Source of the DNA: Pedobacter glucosidilyticus
Lineage (GTDB): Bacteria; Bacteroidota; Bacteroidia; Sphingobacteriales; Sphingobacteriaceae
Length of the DNA stretch: 64,000 nt
Direction: 5' to 3'
Assembly (NCBI RefSeq): GCF_002483235.1
Contig: NZ_DLHN01000026.1
Coordinates: 125,143-189,142 of the forward strand
Shown: in pieces, positions 36,661 to 45,509 of the stretch
How the letters are laid out: the number at the start of each line of letters is the position of its first letter
Position numbering within the stretch: position 1 is the stretch's first letter
Program-made: the position numbers and the translations under genes
The notes under the pieces: generated by a model
Databases searched by the model: none
Seen by the model: only the letters and a program-made list of their open reading frames with translations
Told to the model about the DNA's origin: nothing

Positions 36661-39087
36661 ATGAAAAAATACTTTCTTTTTATTCTTCTTTACAGTTGTT
36701 CCATATCACTTATAGCGCAAAACGCCAAGCAAGTAAACAGTCCTGAAATGAGTTGGTGGTATAACCAACCAGCAAAAAAATATTGGGAAGGTTTGCCTAT
36801 AGCAACAGGCAGATTTGCCGCTATGATTGGTGGCAGCATCAACCAAGAAGTTATTCCTTTTAACGATGAGACTTTATGGTCTGGTGGGCCTTACAATCCT
36901 AATAATCCACAAGGGCCACAAGTATTGGAAGACATCAGAAAGAAAATCCTCATTGAAAAAGATTATACTGCGGCAAGTAAGGCTTCATCTAGGTTAGGTA
37001 GCATCCCGTTAAGGGTACAACACTACCAACCTATGGGTATTCTTCATTTGGGTTTTAATCATGATGAAGCAAAAGCACAAAACTATCAGCGTAAGCTAAG
37101 TATGGATAGCGCTACAGTTACCATTACCTACCAGCTAAACGGTATAAACTACAAAAGAGAAATTTTTGCCAGTTACCCAGACCAAGTTGTGGTGATGCGT
37201 ATTACTGCGAGTAAACCTCAAAGCATCAACCTAAAGGCTTCTTTAAGTAGTTTACAATCATCGGCAGTAACTCAGTTGTTAAACGGCGATATCGTGATGA
37301 ACGGTACAACCACAGAGCTTAACCGAGAAGAGTATGCTAAAAAGATTTTACCCGCCGCTATCAAATGGCAATCGCGTTTAAAAGTAAATGCAGAAGGTGG
37401 TAAAACTAATTTTATAAAAAAGGAAGGGCAAACGGGCGATGAAATTCATATCACCAATGCCAATACAGTGGTTTTAATACTTGCTGGGGCTACCAATTGG
37501 GTAAATTACAACGATGTAAGTGCCAATGAAAAAGAAAGGTGTAATGATTATATCACTAAAGCAGCAAAATTTAAATATCCTGAGCTAAAAAACCGCCATC
37601 TGGAAGATTATATGCCGCTTTTTGCAAGTTGTAAAATTGATTTAGGCGGACATGAAAAAGCTAAAATGAATACTACTGATAGGATTTTAGCTTTGCGCAA
37701 AGGCGCACATGATCCGTTATACATTTCGCAATATTTCCAATATGGCAGGTACCTCATGTTGGCCGGAGCCAGAGAAAAAACTTTAGCCTTTAATAACCAT
37801 AATATTTGGTTAGACAATATGGAAGGTCGTTGGCAGGGGCGTTGGACATTAAATATCAATATACAAGAATGTTATTGGCCTGTTGAAAGTACAAATCTGG
37901 CTGGTTTAAACGAGTCTTTATTAACCTTTACAGAGATGTTAGCGCAAGCCGGAGCCAGAACAGCCAAAGAATTGTATGGATGTAAAGGCTGGGTTGCACA
38001 TCACGGTACAGATATTTGGTTCAATACAGCACCAACAGATCCAAACCCAAAAGCTTCTGTATGGCCTATGGGCGGTGCTTGGATCATGCAACAATTATTT
38101 GACCACTATAGCTACGAGCCCAATGCAGCTTACCTTAAAAGAATTTATCCTTTAATGAAAGGTTCGGCGGAGTTTATCTTAGATTTCCTAGTTAAAGACC
38201 CAGAAACTGGTTATTTGGTTACTTGCCCGTCTACTTCGCCAGAAAATAATTTCTTCACCACTAAAGGCGAAGAAGCTTCTGTTTCTGCGGGATCTTCTAT
38301 GGATAATCAAATCATAAGAAACTTGTTTAGAAATTGTATAACAGCTATAAAAGTTTTAGGTGAGGATGCTGCGTTTGCTAAAAAGCTAGAAGATACCATG
38401 AAGCAATTGCCACCACATCAAATTGGACAGTTTGGGCAATTACAAGAGTGGCTGCATGATTTTAAAGAGATGCAAGTTGGGCACAGACATATCTCGCACC
38501 TTTTTGCTTCTTATCCTGATGATGACATCACCTTAAGAAAAACGCCAGAATTGGCAAAAGCGGTTAAAGTTGTTTTGGATAGAAGGGGCAATATCAATAA
38601 AGGGTGGTCTGGTGCTTGGAAAATTAACCAACAAGCCCGTTTTGAGCAGCCCGAAGAAGCGTATCAGATTTTAAAATCTATGCTTACCGATATCAGCATC
38701 CACCCACGAGCAGAGGATAGTGATATCACACCTTCTTTTGAAGGTAACCAAGGTATACAAGGTATTACTGCTGGTGTAGTAGAAATGCTGATGCAAAGTC
38801 ACTCTAACGAGTTATACTTATTGCCTGCTGTACCAAAAGCTTTAAAAGATGGTCATATCAGTGGTTTAAGAGCTAGAGGGGGCTATGGTGTTAACATCAG
38901 TTGGACAAATCATCAACTAAAAGAAGCTACCATCACTTCAAAATTTGCTCAAACCTGCAATTTAAGAAGTAAAACACCAGTGAAAATCCTGCTGAATAAA
39001 CAGGTAATTAAGCTTACAAAAGCAGCGGAAAATTTATATACTTTTAACGTAGAAGCAGGTAAAACATATACCATTTTACCTAACTAA
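36661..39087 (+). CDS. GH95 family enzyme (copy 3), divergent active site
   Basis: 808 residues from the ATG at 36661, where the signal peptide begins. The general GH95 architecture is kept (WWYNQPAKKYWEGLPIATGRFAAM; Asn398 and Asn400 in TLNINIQECYW; Glu in CPSTSPENN). Where copies 1 and 2 have FQIDGNFG with the catalytic Asp, this protein reads SFEGNQG, so Glu694 replaces Asp. The usual LQGIWN is also changed to NHNIWLDN, and GWSMGWKVNLW to GWSGAWKINQQ. It keeps Thr at the His-to-Thr specificity site. It is either an enzyme with a shifted base and new substrate, or a weakened one. Gap to the MFS gene is 9 bases. Confidence 0.85.
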   Translation: MKKYFLFILLYSCSISLIAQNAKQVNSPEMSWWYNQPAKKYWEGLPIATGRFAAMIGGSINQEVIPFNDETLWSGGPYNPNNPQGPQVLEDIRKKILIEKDYTAASKASSRLGSIPLRVQHYQPMGILHLGFNHDEAKAQNYQRKLSMDSATVTITYQLNGINYKREIFASYPDQVVVMRITASKPQSINLKASLSSLQSSAVTQLLNGDIVMNGTTTELNREEYAKKILPAAIKWQSRLKVNAEGGKTNFIKKEGQTGDEIHITNANTVVLILAGATNWVNYNDVSANEKERCNDYITKAAKFKYPELKNRHLEDYMPLFASCKIDLGGHEKAKMNTTDRILALRKGAHDPLYISQYFQYGRYLMLAGAREKTLAFNNHNIWLDNMEGRWQGRWTLNINIQECYWPVESTNLAGLNESLLTFTEMLAQAGARTAKELYGCKGWVAHHGTDIWFNTAPTDPNPKASVWPMGGAWIMQQLFDHYSYEPNAAYLKRIYPLMKGSAEFILDFLVKDPETGYLVTCPSTSPENNFFTTKGEEASVSAGSSMDNQIIRNLFRNCITAIKVLGEDAAFAKKLEDTMKQLPPHQIGQFGQLQEWLHDFKEMQVGHRHISHLFASYPDDDITLRKTPELAKAVKVVLDRRGNINKGWSGAWKINQQARFEQPEEAYQILKSMLTDISIHPRAEDSDITPSFEGNQGIQGITAGVVEMLMQSHSNELYLLPAVPKALKDGHISGLRARGGYGVNISWTNHQLKEATITSKFAQTCNLRSKTPVKILLNKQVIKLTKAAENLYTFNVEAGKTYTILPN

Positions 39088-39096
39088 CCTAAACTA

Positions 39097-40392
39097 ATGA
39101 CAGATACTACTTTTAAGCCATCTAAAATGCGCTGGGTCATGATAGGCTTTGCGTTTTTAGCAACCGTTTTAAATTATATAGACCGTTTGGCTTTTAATTA
39201 TTTAAGTGCCGAGGGAGCCTTAAGAGAAATCATTCCAGATGATGCTTTTGGATATATTACTACTGCATTTTTTGTGGCTTATATGGTTTCTAACGGTTTC
39301 TCTGGCTTTGCCATAGATAAATTAGGAACTAAATTAGGTTATGCTATCTGCATGGCCTTTTGGACTACCTCCGCTATGTTACACGCCTTAGCAAGGTTAC
39401 CTTGGCATTTTGGTTTAGCTCGTTTCTTTTTGGGCATAGGCGAAGCAGGTAACTGGCCAGCGGCTATTAAATTAACCAGCGAATGGTTTCCGCAGAGCGA
39501 GCGTTCTACTGCATCGGGTATTTTTAATAGTGGTTCTGCTATAGGTGCTGTGGTTGCTCCACCATTAATTGCCTTTTTAGGTACTGTGTATGGCTGGAAA
39601 GCAACATTTATCATCGTAGGTTCTTTAGGTTATATATGGCTTATTGCTTTTTGGTTTACCTATTATACTCCAAAACAAGCCCTAGAAGAAACCAAGTTAA
39701 GAACCATCCCAGCTAAAAAACTCATCAAAAACAAGTTTGTATTGGGTTTTACTTTATCTAAAGTATTGATGGACCCTGTATGGTATTTTATCACCTTTTG
39801 GATTGGGCGGTATTTGGTTGATGTACACGGTTGGGATTTAGCCATGATTGGCTGGTTTGCCATGATACCCTTTATCTCTGCCGATTTTGGTAATATTTTA
39901 GGAGGCTTATTTACCCAAACCCTAATTAAAAGAGGCATGCCAGTACCTAGAGCCAGAAAATTAGCCGTTACCATCTTCGGTTTGATGACGGCTGGCTCAT
40001 TAATATTAGGTCCGTTGATTATCACCTCGCCGGCAATTGCAATAGCTGTTTTAGCAGTAGCGGGTTTTGGCTATTCGTCTTACACCGCTAACTCTATGGC
40101 TTTCCCTGCTGATGTTGTTCCTAAAAATGCTACGGCATCTGTTTGGGGTTTGGCAAGTGTGGGTTCTGGTTTAGGCGGAGCTATTTTTCAATCTATATCT
40201 GGTGTAACCGTTAAGAATTTTTCTGATGCTTACGGCTATGCATCAGCATACAATACAGTATTTATAGGTTATGGTGTTTTAGCACTTTTAGGCTTATGTG
40301 TAGTGTTATTTGTGATAGGGCCTTTGGTAAGAGATGAAGAATTACATGCTTATGTAAATCAGGATAATCCTCAAATAAATCAATCAAATTAA
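39097..40392 (+). CDS. MFS transporter of the anion:cation symporter type (hexuronate/galactonate)
   Basis: 431-residue inner-membrane protein with about 12 hydrophobic segments. Motifs NYIDRLAFNYL near 25, GIGEAGNWPAAIKLTSEWFP near 113 and GIFNSGSAIGAVVAPPL near 140 are those of ExuT/DgoT-type proton symporters for hexuronates and aldonates. It stands just before FucU-, dgoA-, dgoD- and dgoK-type genes, so D-galactonate, D-galacturonate or a product of the periplasmic enzymes is the probable cargo. Not assigned as dgoT or exuT because the two cannot be told apart by eye. Confidence 0.88.
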   Translation: MTDTTFKPSKMRWVMIGFAFLATVLNYIDRLAFNYLSAEGALREIIPDDAFGYITTAFFVAYMVSNGFSGFAIDKLGTKLGYAICMAFWTTSAMLHALARLPWHFGLARFFLGIGEAGNWPAAIKLTSEWFPQSERSTASGIFNSGSAIGAVVAPPLIAFLGTVYGWKATFIIVGSLGYIWLIAFWFTYYTPKQALEETKLRTIPAKKLIKNKFVLGFTLSKVLMDPVWYFITFWIGRYLVDVHGWDLAMIGWFAMIPFISADFGNILGGLFTQTLIKRGMPVPRARKLAVTIFGLMTAGSLILGPLIITSPAIAIAVLAVAGFGYSSYTANSMAFPADVVPKNATASVWGLASVGSGLGGAIFQSISGVTVKNFSDAYGYASAYNTVFIGYGVLALLGLCVVLFVIGPLVRDEELHAYVNQDNPQINQSN

Positions 40393-40399
40393 ATTTGCC

Positions 40400-40822
40400 A
40401 TGTTAAAAACACAACTACTACACCCCGAGATATTAATGGAATTAGGCCGTAACGGACATGGCGCCAAAATTTTAATTTCTGATGGTAACTTTCCTGTAAA
40501 CACCTGTACACCACAAACAGCAAAAAAGGTTTACTTAAATCTTACTCCCGGAGTTTTGAATGTTATTGATGTATTAAAAGTGATTAAAAACTTCATCCCG
40601 GTAGAAAAAGCCTACATCATGCAGCCACCAGATGAAACACCACAACCCATCCATCATGAATTTAAACAAATTCTTGATGAGGATACGCCATTTGAAGTGC
40701 TTAAAAGGTACGAGTTTTATGATATTGCCAAAACACCTGATGTTTGTTTAGCCATAGCTACTGCAGAGGTTAGAAGATTTGCCAATATCATTTTAGAAAT
40801 TGGAGTTATTAGGCCAGAATAA
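40400..40822 (+). CDS. RbsD/FucU family sugar mutarotase
   Basis: 140-residue cytoplasmic protein of the RbsD/FucU fold. Typical parts: LGRNGHGAKILISDGNFP near 15 with the active-site His, and the closing strand VCLAIATAEVRRFANIILEIGV. Compared with RbsD it is closer to FucU, which equilibrates L-fucose anomers. With the RhaM-type enzyme at 35542 the locus has two unrelated mutarotases. It precedes the aldolase gene by 9 bases. Confidence 0.82.
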   Translation: MLKTQLLHPEILMELGRNGHGAKILISDGNFPVNTCTPQTAKKVYLNLTPGVLNVIDVLKVIKNFIPVEKAYIMQPPDETPQPIHHEFKQILDEDTPFEVLKRYEFYDIAKTPDVCLAIATAEVRRFANIILEIGVIRPE

Positions 40823-40831
40823 ATCAACAAC

Positions 40832-41455
40832 ATGCAAACATTACATCATATATATCAACATAAAATAGTAGCCATTATCAGAGGCGTTTCCGCCGATAAA
40901 GCTAAAGATGTGGCTTTTGCTTTAGCAGAGGGAGGTGTGAAAATTTTAGAAATCACCTTAAACTCACCAAAAGCCTTACAAGTTATAGAGCAACTGGCAG
41001 ATAGTATCGGGAACCAAGTTTTAATAGGCGCAGGTACTGTATTAGATCCTGAATCTGCCAGAGCAGCCATTTATGCTGGTGCGAAATTTATTTTATCGCC
41101 AACGGTAGATATCCATACCATACACATGACCAGAAGACATGGTGCGGTAAGTATTCCTGGGGCATACACACCTACAGAAATATTAAATGCTTATGCCTGG
41201 GGTGGCGATATTGTGAAAGTTTTTCCGGCAAGTGCAGGGGTAGCCTATATCAAAGATGTAAAAGGACCTTTGCCACAAATTCCTATCATGCCAACTGGTG
41301 GTGTAGGTTTAGATAACATCAAAGAATTTAAGAAAATGGGTGCTGTAGCTTATGGTATTGGTAGTTCTTTGGTTGATGCTAAGCAAAACATCAATGATGA
41401 ATATTTAAAACAATTAAGCTTAAAAGCGAAGCAGTTTATAAATGCTGTTCAATAA
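40832..41455 (+). CDS. 2-keto-3-deoxy-6-phosphogalactonate/gluconate aldolase
   Basis: 207-residue class I aldolase of the KDPG/KDPGal family giving pyruvate and glyceraldehyde 3-phosphate. Seen: AIIRGVSADKA near 14, EGGVKILEITLNSP near 32 with the catalytic Glu, IGAGTVLD near 68, the Schiff-base Lys129 in VKVFPAS, and the phosphate-binding MPTGGVGLDN near 150. Followed at once by a clear dgoD and then dgoK, so the DgoA role (2-keto-3-deoxy-6-phosphogalactonate) is favoured; it might also serve the altronate branch, as some members accept both epimers. Confidence 0.88.
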   Translation: MQTLHHIYQHKIVAIIRGVSADKAKDVAFALAEGGVKILEITLNSPKALQVIEQLADSIGNQVLIGAGTVLDPESARAAIYAGAKFILSPTVDIHTIHMTRRHGAVSIPGAYTPTEILNAYAWGGDIVKVFPASAGVAYIKDVKGPLPQIPIMPTGGVGLDNIKEFKKMGAVAYGIGSSLVDAKQNINDEYLKQLSLKAKQFINAVQ

Positions 41456-41469
41456 TATCCATATTTAAA

Positions 41470-42618
41470 ATGAAAATTACAGGTTACGAATTATATCAGG
41501 TTCCACCAAGATGGTTATTTCTTAAAATAGAAACCAGTGAAGGTATTGTAGGTTGGGGCGAGCCCGTTGTTGAAGGTAAAGCCGCTACGGTTAAAGCTGC
41601 TGTACATGAGCTAATGGAAGGTTTAATAGGTAAAGATCCACAGAATATAGAAGACCATTGGAATATGATGTACCGGGCAGGTTTTTATCGTGGAGGGCCT
41701 ATTTTAATGAGCGCCATTGCTGGGATAGACCAAGCACTTTGGGATATTAAAGGTAAATTCTATAACACACCTATTTATCAGTTACTAGGAGGTAAAGCTC
41801 GTGATACCATGAAGGTTTACTCTTGGATAGGCGGCGATCGTCCAGCTGAAGTAGGTACTGCTGCTAAGGAAATGATAGATAAAGGCTTTAAGGCAGTAAA
41901 AATGAATGCTACTGAAGAGCTTCAAATCATAGATACTTACGATAAAATTGATGCCGCTATAGCTCGTATTGCCGCTGTTAGGGAAGCTGTTGGTCCGGCG
42001 GTTGGTATAGGGATAGATTTTCATGGTAGGGTACACAAACCTATGGCTAAGATTTTAGCTAAAGAGTTAGAAGCCTACAGACCAATGTTTATTGAAGAAC
42101 CTGTTTTACCAGAAAACAATGAGGCATTAAGAGAAATTGCTAACCTAACTTCTATCCCTATTGCTACCGGAGAGCGTATGTTCTCTAGATGGCAGTTTAA
42201 AGATTTGTTAATTGGTGGTTATGCAGATATCATTCAGCCAGATTTATCCCACGCAGGTGGTATAACAGAGTGTAAAAAGATATTCTCAATGGCAGAAGCT
42301 TTTGATGTTGCCGTTGCGCCGCATTGCCCATTAGGCCCTATTGCTTTAGCAGCCTGTTTACAGGTAGATGCTACCAGTTACAATGCTTTTATACAAGAGC
42401 AAAGTTTAGGTATCCATTACAATCAGGGTAGTGATATTTTAGATTATATCATTGATAAAAATGTATTTAAATATGAGGATGGTTATGTTAAAATACCAGA
42501 CGGACCAGGCCTCGGTATAGAAATAAATGAAGAACACGTAAAAGCTATGGCTAAAGTTGGGCACAACTGGAAAAATCCGGTTTGGCGTCATCAAGACGGT
42601 AGTATAGCAGAGTGGTAA
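41470..42618 (+). CDS. dgoD: D-galactonate dehydratase
   Basis: 382-residue enolase-superfamily dehydratase making 2-keto-3-deoxy-D-galactonate. It has the same length as E. coli DgoD and recognisably the same sequence through its length: PPRWLFLKIETSEGIVGWGEP at the N-terminus, AGFYRGGPILMSAIAGIDQA, metal ligands Asp183 in DFHGRV, Glu near 209 in FIEEPV and Glu235 in GERMFSR, catalytic His185 and His285 (APHCPLGP), and NPVWRHQDGSIAEW at the end. This is the firmest pathway marker in the second half of the window: galactonate, not only galacturonate, is degraded. Confidence 0.96.
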   Translation: MKITGYELYQVPPRWLFLKIETSEGIVGWGEPVVEGKAATVKAAVHELMEGLIGKDPQNIEDHWNMMYRAGFYRGGPILMSAIAGIDQALWDIKGKFYNTPIYQLLGGKARDTMKVYSWIGGDRPAEVGTAAKEMIDKGFKAVKMNATEELQIIDTYDKIDAAIARIAAVREAVGPAVGIGIDFHGRVHKPMAKILAKELEAYRPMFIEEPVLPENNEALREIANLTSIPIATGERMFSRWQFKDLLIGGYADIIQPDLSHAGGITECKKIFSMAEAFDVAVAPHCPLGPIALAACLQVDATSYNAFIQEQSLGIHYNQGSDILDYIIDKNVFKYEDGYVKIPDGPGLGIEINEEHVKAMAKVGHNWKNPVWRHQDGSIAEW

Positions 42619-42747
42619 TCATTAAAAGATAAAAGGAGGAGTCATAAACGTTCATTGTTTGAAGGGTGTATTCATTGGTTTGGTTTAATAAATCTTCTTT
42701 CAGAAAGATGTACATTTTTGATTTCCTTCTTTTTTTAATTCTCCTAC

Positions 42748-43710
42748 ATGAATAATTTGTTTTTAAGTTGCGATTGGGGTACATCATCTTTCAGACTACG
42801 TTTGGTAGATGCTTACGGTTTAAAGGTTTTAACAGAGGTAAACAATGCCGAAGGTAATGCTAGCTTATTCCAAAAATGGAAAGCCGCTGGGGCTGATACA
42901 CACCAAAGAATAAACTTTTATCTATCCTTCCTGAAAGAAAATATAGATAAAATCAGTTCAACATCTGGTGAAAATTTAGATGGGTTACCCATCATCATCT
43001 CTGGTATGGCATCATCTACAGTAGGCATGCAGGAGGTACCTTATAAAGAGCTTCCATTCTCTTTAAATGGAGCCGATTTAAAAACTATTCATTTTCCTGC
43101 TACCGCAAATTTTCCGCATCCCTTTACTTTAGTTTCAGGTGTTTGCTCTACAGATGATGTGATCAGAGGCGAAGAAATACAATTAGTAGGTTGCCAGCCA
43201 GATAAGAGAATCAAAGAACAGGTTTTTATTATTCCGGGTACACATTCTAAACACGTTTTTACTGTTGATGATAAAGCTGTAGGCTTCTGTACTTACATGA
43301 CGGGCGAACTTTTTAGCTTACTAAGCACCCAAAGTATTTTAGCAACAACAGTAGAAAAACAAGGTGTTTTAGCAGATGAGGAAAATACCAAAAGCTTTAA
43401 GCATGGTGTTTTAGATAGTTTTAAAGCTAATTTACTACATGCCATGTTTTGGGTAAGAACCAACCAACTGTTTAATAAGTTTAGTAAAGAGAGCAATTAC
43501 CATTATTTAAGTGGCTTGTTAATTGGTGCAGAATTAAAAGAATTAAAAGGAACGGATAAAGCCATAACCTTATTGGCTTCCGGTATTTTAAGCGAGAGTT
43601 ATTTATGTGCTCTGGAAACCCTTGATTTAGCGAAGCAAGTATCACAAAAAAGTGTAGACGAAGCTATCATAAATGGCCATTATCAGCTTTATATGCTCCA
43701 TTATCAATAG
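42748..43710 (+). CDS. dgoK: 2-keto-3-deoxygalactonate kinase
   Basis: 320-residue kinase of the DgoK family, phosphorylating 2-keto-3-deoxygalactonate at C6. The N-terminus FLSCDWGTSSFRLRLVD is the phosphate-binding signature of the ASKHA fold, ISGMASSTVGMQEVPY near 88 is typical of DgoK, and FIIPGTHSKHVFT near 155 and YLSGLLIGAELKEL near 252 complete it. It lies 129 bases after dgoD, so it may have extra control. With dgoD and the aldolase it forms the De Ley-Doudoroff route. Confidence 0.93.
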   Translation: MNNLFLSCDWGTSSFRLRLVDAYGLKVLTEVNNAEGNASLFQKWKAAGADTHQRINFYLSFLKENIDKISSTSGENLDGLPIIISGMASSTVGMQEVPYKELPFSLNGADLKTIHFPATANFPHPFTLVSGVCSTDDVIRGEEIQLVGCQPDKRIKEQVFIIPGTHSKHVFTVDDKAVGFCTYMTGELFSLLSTQSILATTVEKQGVLADEENTKSFKHGVLDSFKANLLHAMFWVRTNQLFNKFSKESNYHYLSGLLIGAELKELKGTDKAITLLASGILSESYLCALETLDLAKQVSQKSVDEAIINGHYQLYMLHYQ

Positions 43711-43743
43711 AAAATACTTACTTTCATCGGCAAAATAAGATGA

Positions 43744-44745
43744 ATGATATTTAAAGCTCGCTACTATTTTGTTTTAATAAGTCTCATTTGTTCCTCTTTT
43801 ATGCCCAGCCAAAGGGTAGTAGAAACTTACGAAATCAAAGGCTATACCCAGGGTACAACCTATAGCATAAAGTATTACGCATCTAAAGCTTTTATCGCTG
43901 AAGCAGAAATTGAAGCTATTTTAGCCGAATTAAATCAATCTTTATCAGTTTATCATGATACATCACTCATCAGCCAGTTTAACCAAAGCAAAAGAGGTGT
44001 AGTATTAGATAAGCATTTGAAAAAAGTGGTAAACGAAGCTCAGAAAGTAGCTAAAGCCTCTAACGGAGCCTTTGACATCACCGTTTTTCCTTTAGTAGAT
44101 GCATGGGGGTTTTTAGGGAAACCCAAACAGTCTTTACCAGATAGCCTAACGGTAAAAAAAATATTAAAAAATGTAGGGTATCAGCAATTAATCCTTAAAA
44201 AGGATAGCTTAATCAAAAGTAACCCCGCTGTAAAAATAGATGTAAACGGTATAGCACAAGGCTATTCGGTAGATATTCTTGCCGATTTTTTAGAGCAAAG
44301 AGGTATCAAAAGATATATTGTAGAAATAGGTGGCGAATTAAGAATGAAAGGAAAAAAGCCTGATGGTTCTTATCCTAAAATTGGCATAGAAGCCCCAAAT
44401 CTACAGGAAACAGCCTTTCAAAAAATCATCATCCCTAAAAAAGGAGCCATCACCACATCCGGAAGCTATCGTAAATTTGTAGAGACCAAAGGTTTAAAGC
44501 AAACACACCTGATAGATACCAAAACCGGTTATCCTATTAAAAGTAAAAATATAAGTGTAACGGTTTATGCTAAAACCGCTATGCTGGCAGATGCTTATGA
44601 TAATGTTTTAATGGGTATGGATGTAGCAGAAGCTCTTCACTTTTTAAAAAAACATCCAGAGTTGGAGGCCTTTTTTATTTACCAACAGCAAGGTCTGCTA
44701 AAAGATACCGCTACAACTGGATTTTACAGCCTCTTAGCGCCTTAA
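43744..44745 (+). CDS. apbE: FAD:protein FMN transferase (ApbE family)
   Basis: 333-residue exported protein that attaches FMN to Thr/Ser of periplasmic flavoproteins. Signals: a hydrophobic N-terminus with a Cys in SLICSSF, GYTQGTTYSIKYYA near 34, KIDVNGIAQGYSVD near 160, IVEIGGELRMKG near 190 and the metal/FAD site HLIDTKTGYPI near 255. No obvious flavinylated partner is in the window, so it may be a general enzyme or connect to the electron-transfer genes elsewhere. Lies 33 bases after dgoK and ends the long + strand run. Confidence 0.92.
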   Translation: MIFKARYYFVLISLICSSFMPSQRVVETYEIKGYTQGTTYSIKYYASKAFIAEAEIEAILAELNQSLSVYHDTSLISQFNQSKRGVVLDKHLKKVVNEAQKVAKASNGAFDITVFPLVDAWGFLGKPKQSLPDSLTVKKILKNVGYQQLILKKDSLIKSNPAVKIDVNGIAQGYSVDILADFLEQRGIKRYIVEIGGELRMKGKKPDGSYPKIGIEAPNLQETAFQKIIIPKKGAITTSGSYRKFVETKGLKQTHLIDTKTGYPIKSKNISVTVYAKTAMLADAYDNVLMGMDVAEALHFLKKHPELEAFFIYQQQGLLKDTATTGFYSLLAP

Positions 44746-44814
44746 TTGACTATAAGTTTGTGTTGTTTTCATTAACCAAGAAAGCGTGTGTATCATGATG
44801 TCTAAATCTATAGC

Positions 44815-44871
44815 TAACAGGGTACTAACAGGGTCATAACAGGGTTATCATAAGGTTAATCACCCTGTTAT
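44815..44871. repeat. TAACAGGGT array: three direct repeats at 11-bp period plus one inverted copy
   Basis: TAACAGGGT occurs at 44815-44823, 44826-44834 and 44837-44845, exactly 11 bases apart, so all copies face the same side of the helix. The inverted copy ACCCTGTTA is at 44862-44870; with one more base it forms a perfect 10-bp inverted repeat with the third copy (44836-44845 and 44862-44871, 16-base spacer). It looks like a multi-site operator. Confidence 0.8.
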
Positions 44872-45198
44872 ATTCCTATAAATAACGTGTTACTTACTTG
44901 TTAATTTTTAATAAATACCTGATATGGTTCTTTCTTGAACTTTTATGTTGGATGTAAAAAGCTAGTTTTCCAACAAAAAGAATTATTAAGAAATGATTAT
45001 CCTATAAAATGGATAAAGGTTTTAAATGTATGAGCTAAGGTGTAGGTAATGGGATAGATGAAGGGGTATTTTCTATTCAAAATCGGGTGTAATTTATATC
45101 AATCTATTTAACTCATACTAACAAATCGAATTAGTATAGGTTTATATTCAAAAAAAGTTTTATTTTTTATTTATGCTATCTTAAAAGACAAAAAAGAA

Positions 45199-45224
45199 GC
45201 TGCCAGAATTATTTTCGTGGCAGC
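45199..45224. other. Small hairpin GCTGCCA/TGGCAGC
   Basis: Seven-base perfect stem with a 12-base loop. The + strand has no T run after it; the minus strand does (from the A-rich stretch just upstream), but no minus-strand gene ends here. Function unclear. Confidence 0.45.
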
Positions 45225-45417
45225 CTGCTAAACCAATTTTATTAGAAAGGTATTCTAAATAGAGATGAGTTGTACAAACTTCATTATTTTTAAAAAGCAA
45301 ATCCTGTAATATTTGGGCAATCTTTTAAACTAAATTGTCATTTTGGGTAGTAATAACCATATTTAGTGCTTTTATAAATGCACTATCATCAGGAGATGGT
45401 GCAGCTTAAAATAGGCT

Positions 45418-45451
45418 AAAATAGTTGTAGTAAATACTCAAAATGTTGAAA
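45418..45451 (+). promoter_or_regulatory. Conserved upstream block of the 45510 gene
   Basis: AAAATAGTTGTAGTAAATAC and the following CAAAATGTTGAAA recur with few changes upstream of the 47153 gene, and both blocks begin exactly 92 bases before the start codon. A TATTTTAG box about 39 bases before the ATG could be the -7 element, with TGTTG of the block as -33. Confidence 0.6.
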
Positions 45452-45509
45452 TACTAAAAGTATCATAATTTATTTTAGTTGTTTATTAAACCTCCAGATA
45501 AAACCTATT

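Larger units (their letters stand above)
44746..45509. other. 764-base gene-free region
   Basis: No convincing coding frame on either strand. It contains an exact TAAGTTTG -7-like element right after apbE (44753-44760), the TAACAGGGT repeat array (44815-44871), a weak ATACTAA/TTAGTAT inverted repeat (45115-45121 and 45131-45137), a GCTGCCA/TGGCAGC hairpin (45199-45224), and a conserved promoter-like block at 45418-45451. A small RNA or a remnant is possible but not shown. Confidence 0.6.

Noticed and set aside
44753..44760. TAAGTTTG as a promoter for a small RNA
   Set aside because: It fits the -7 consensus, but no -33 box at proper spacing and no terminator-like end could be paired with it, so no RNA gene is claimed.
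45199..45224. Hairpin as a rho-independent terminator
   Set aside because: It is 450 bases after apbE and lacks a T run on the + strand; no minus-strand gene ends there, so it was listed only as a structure.
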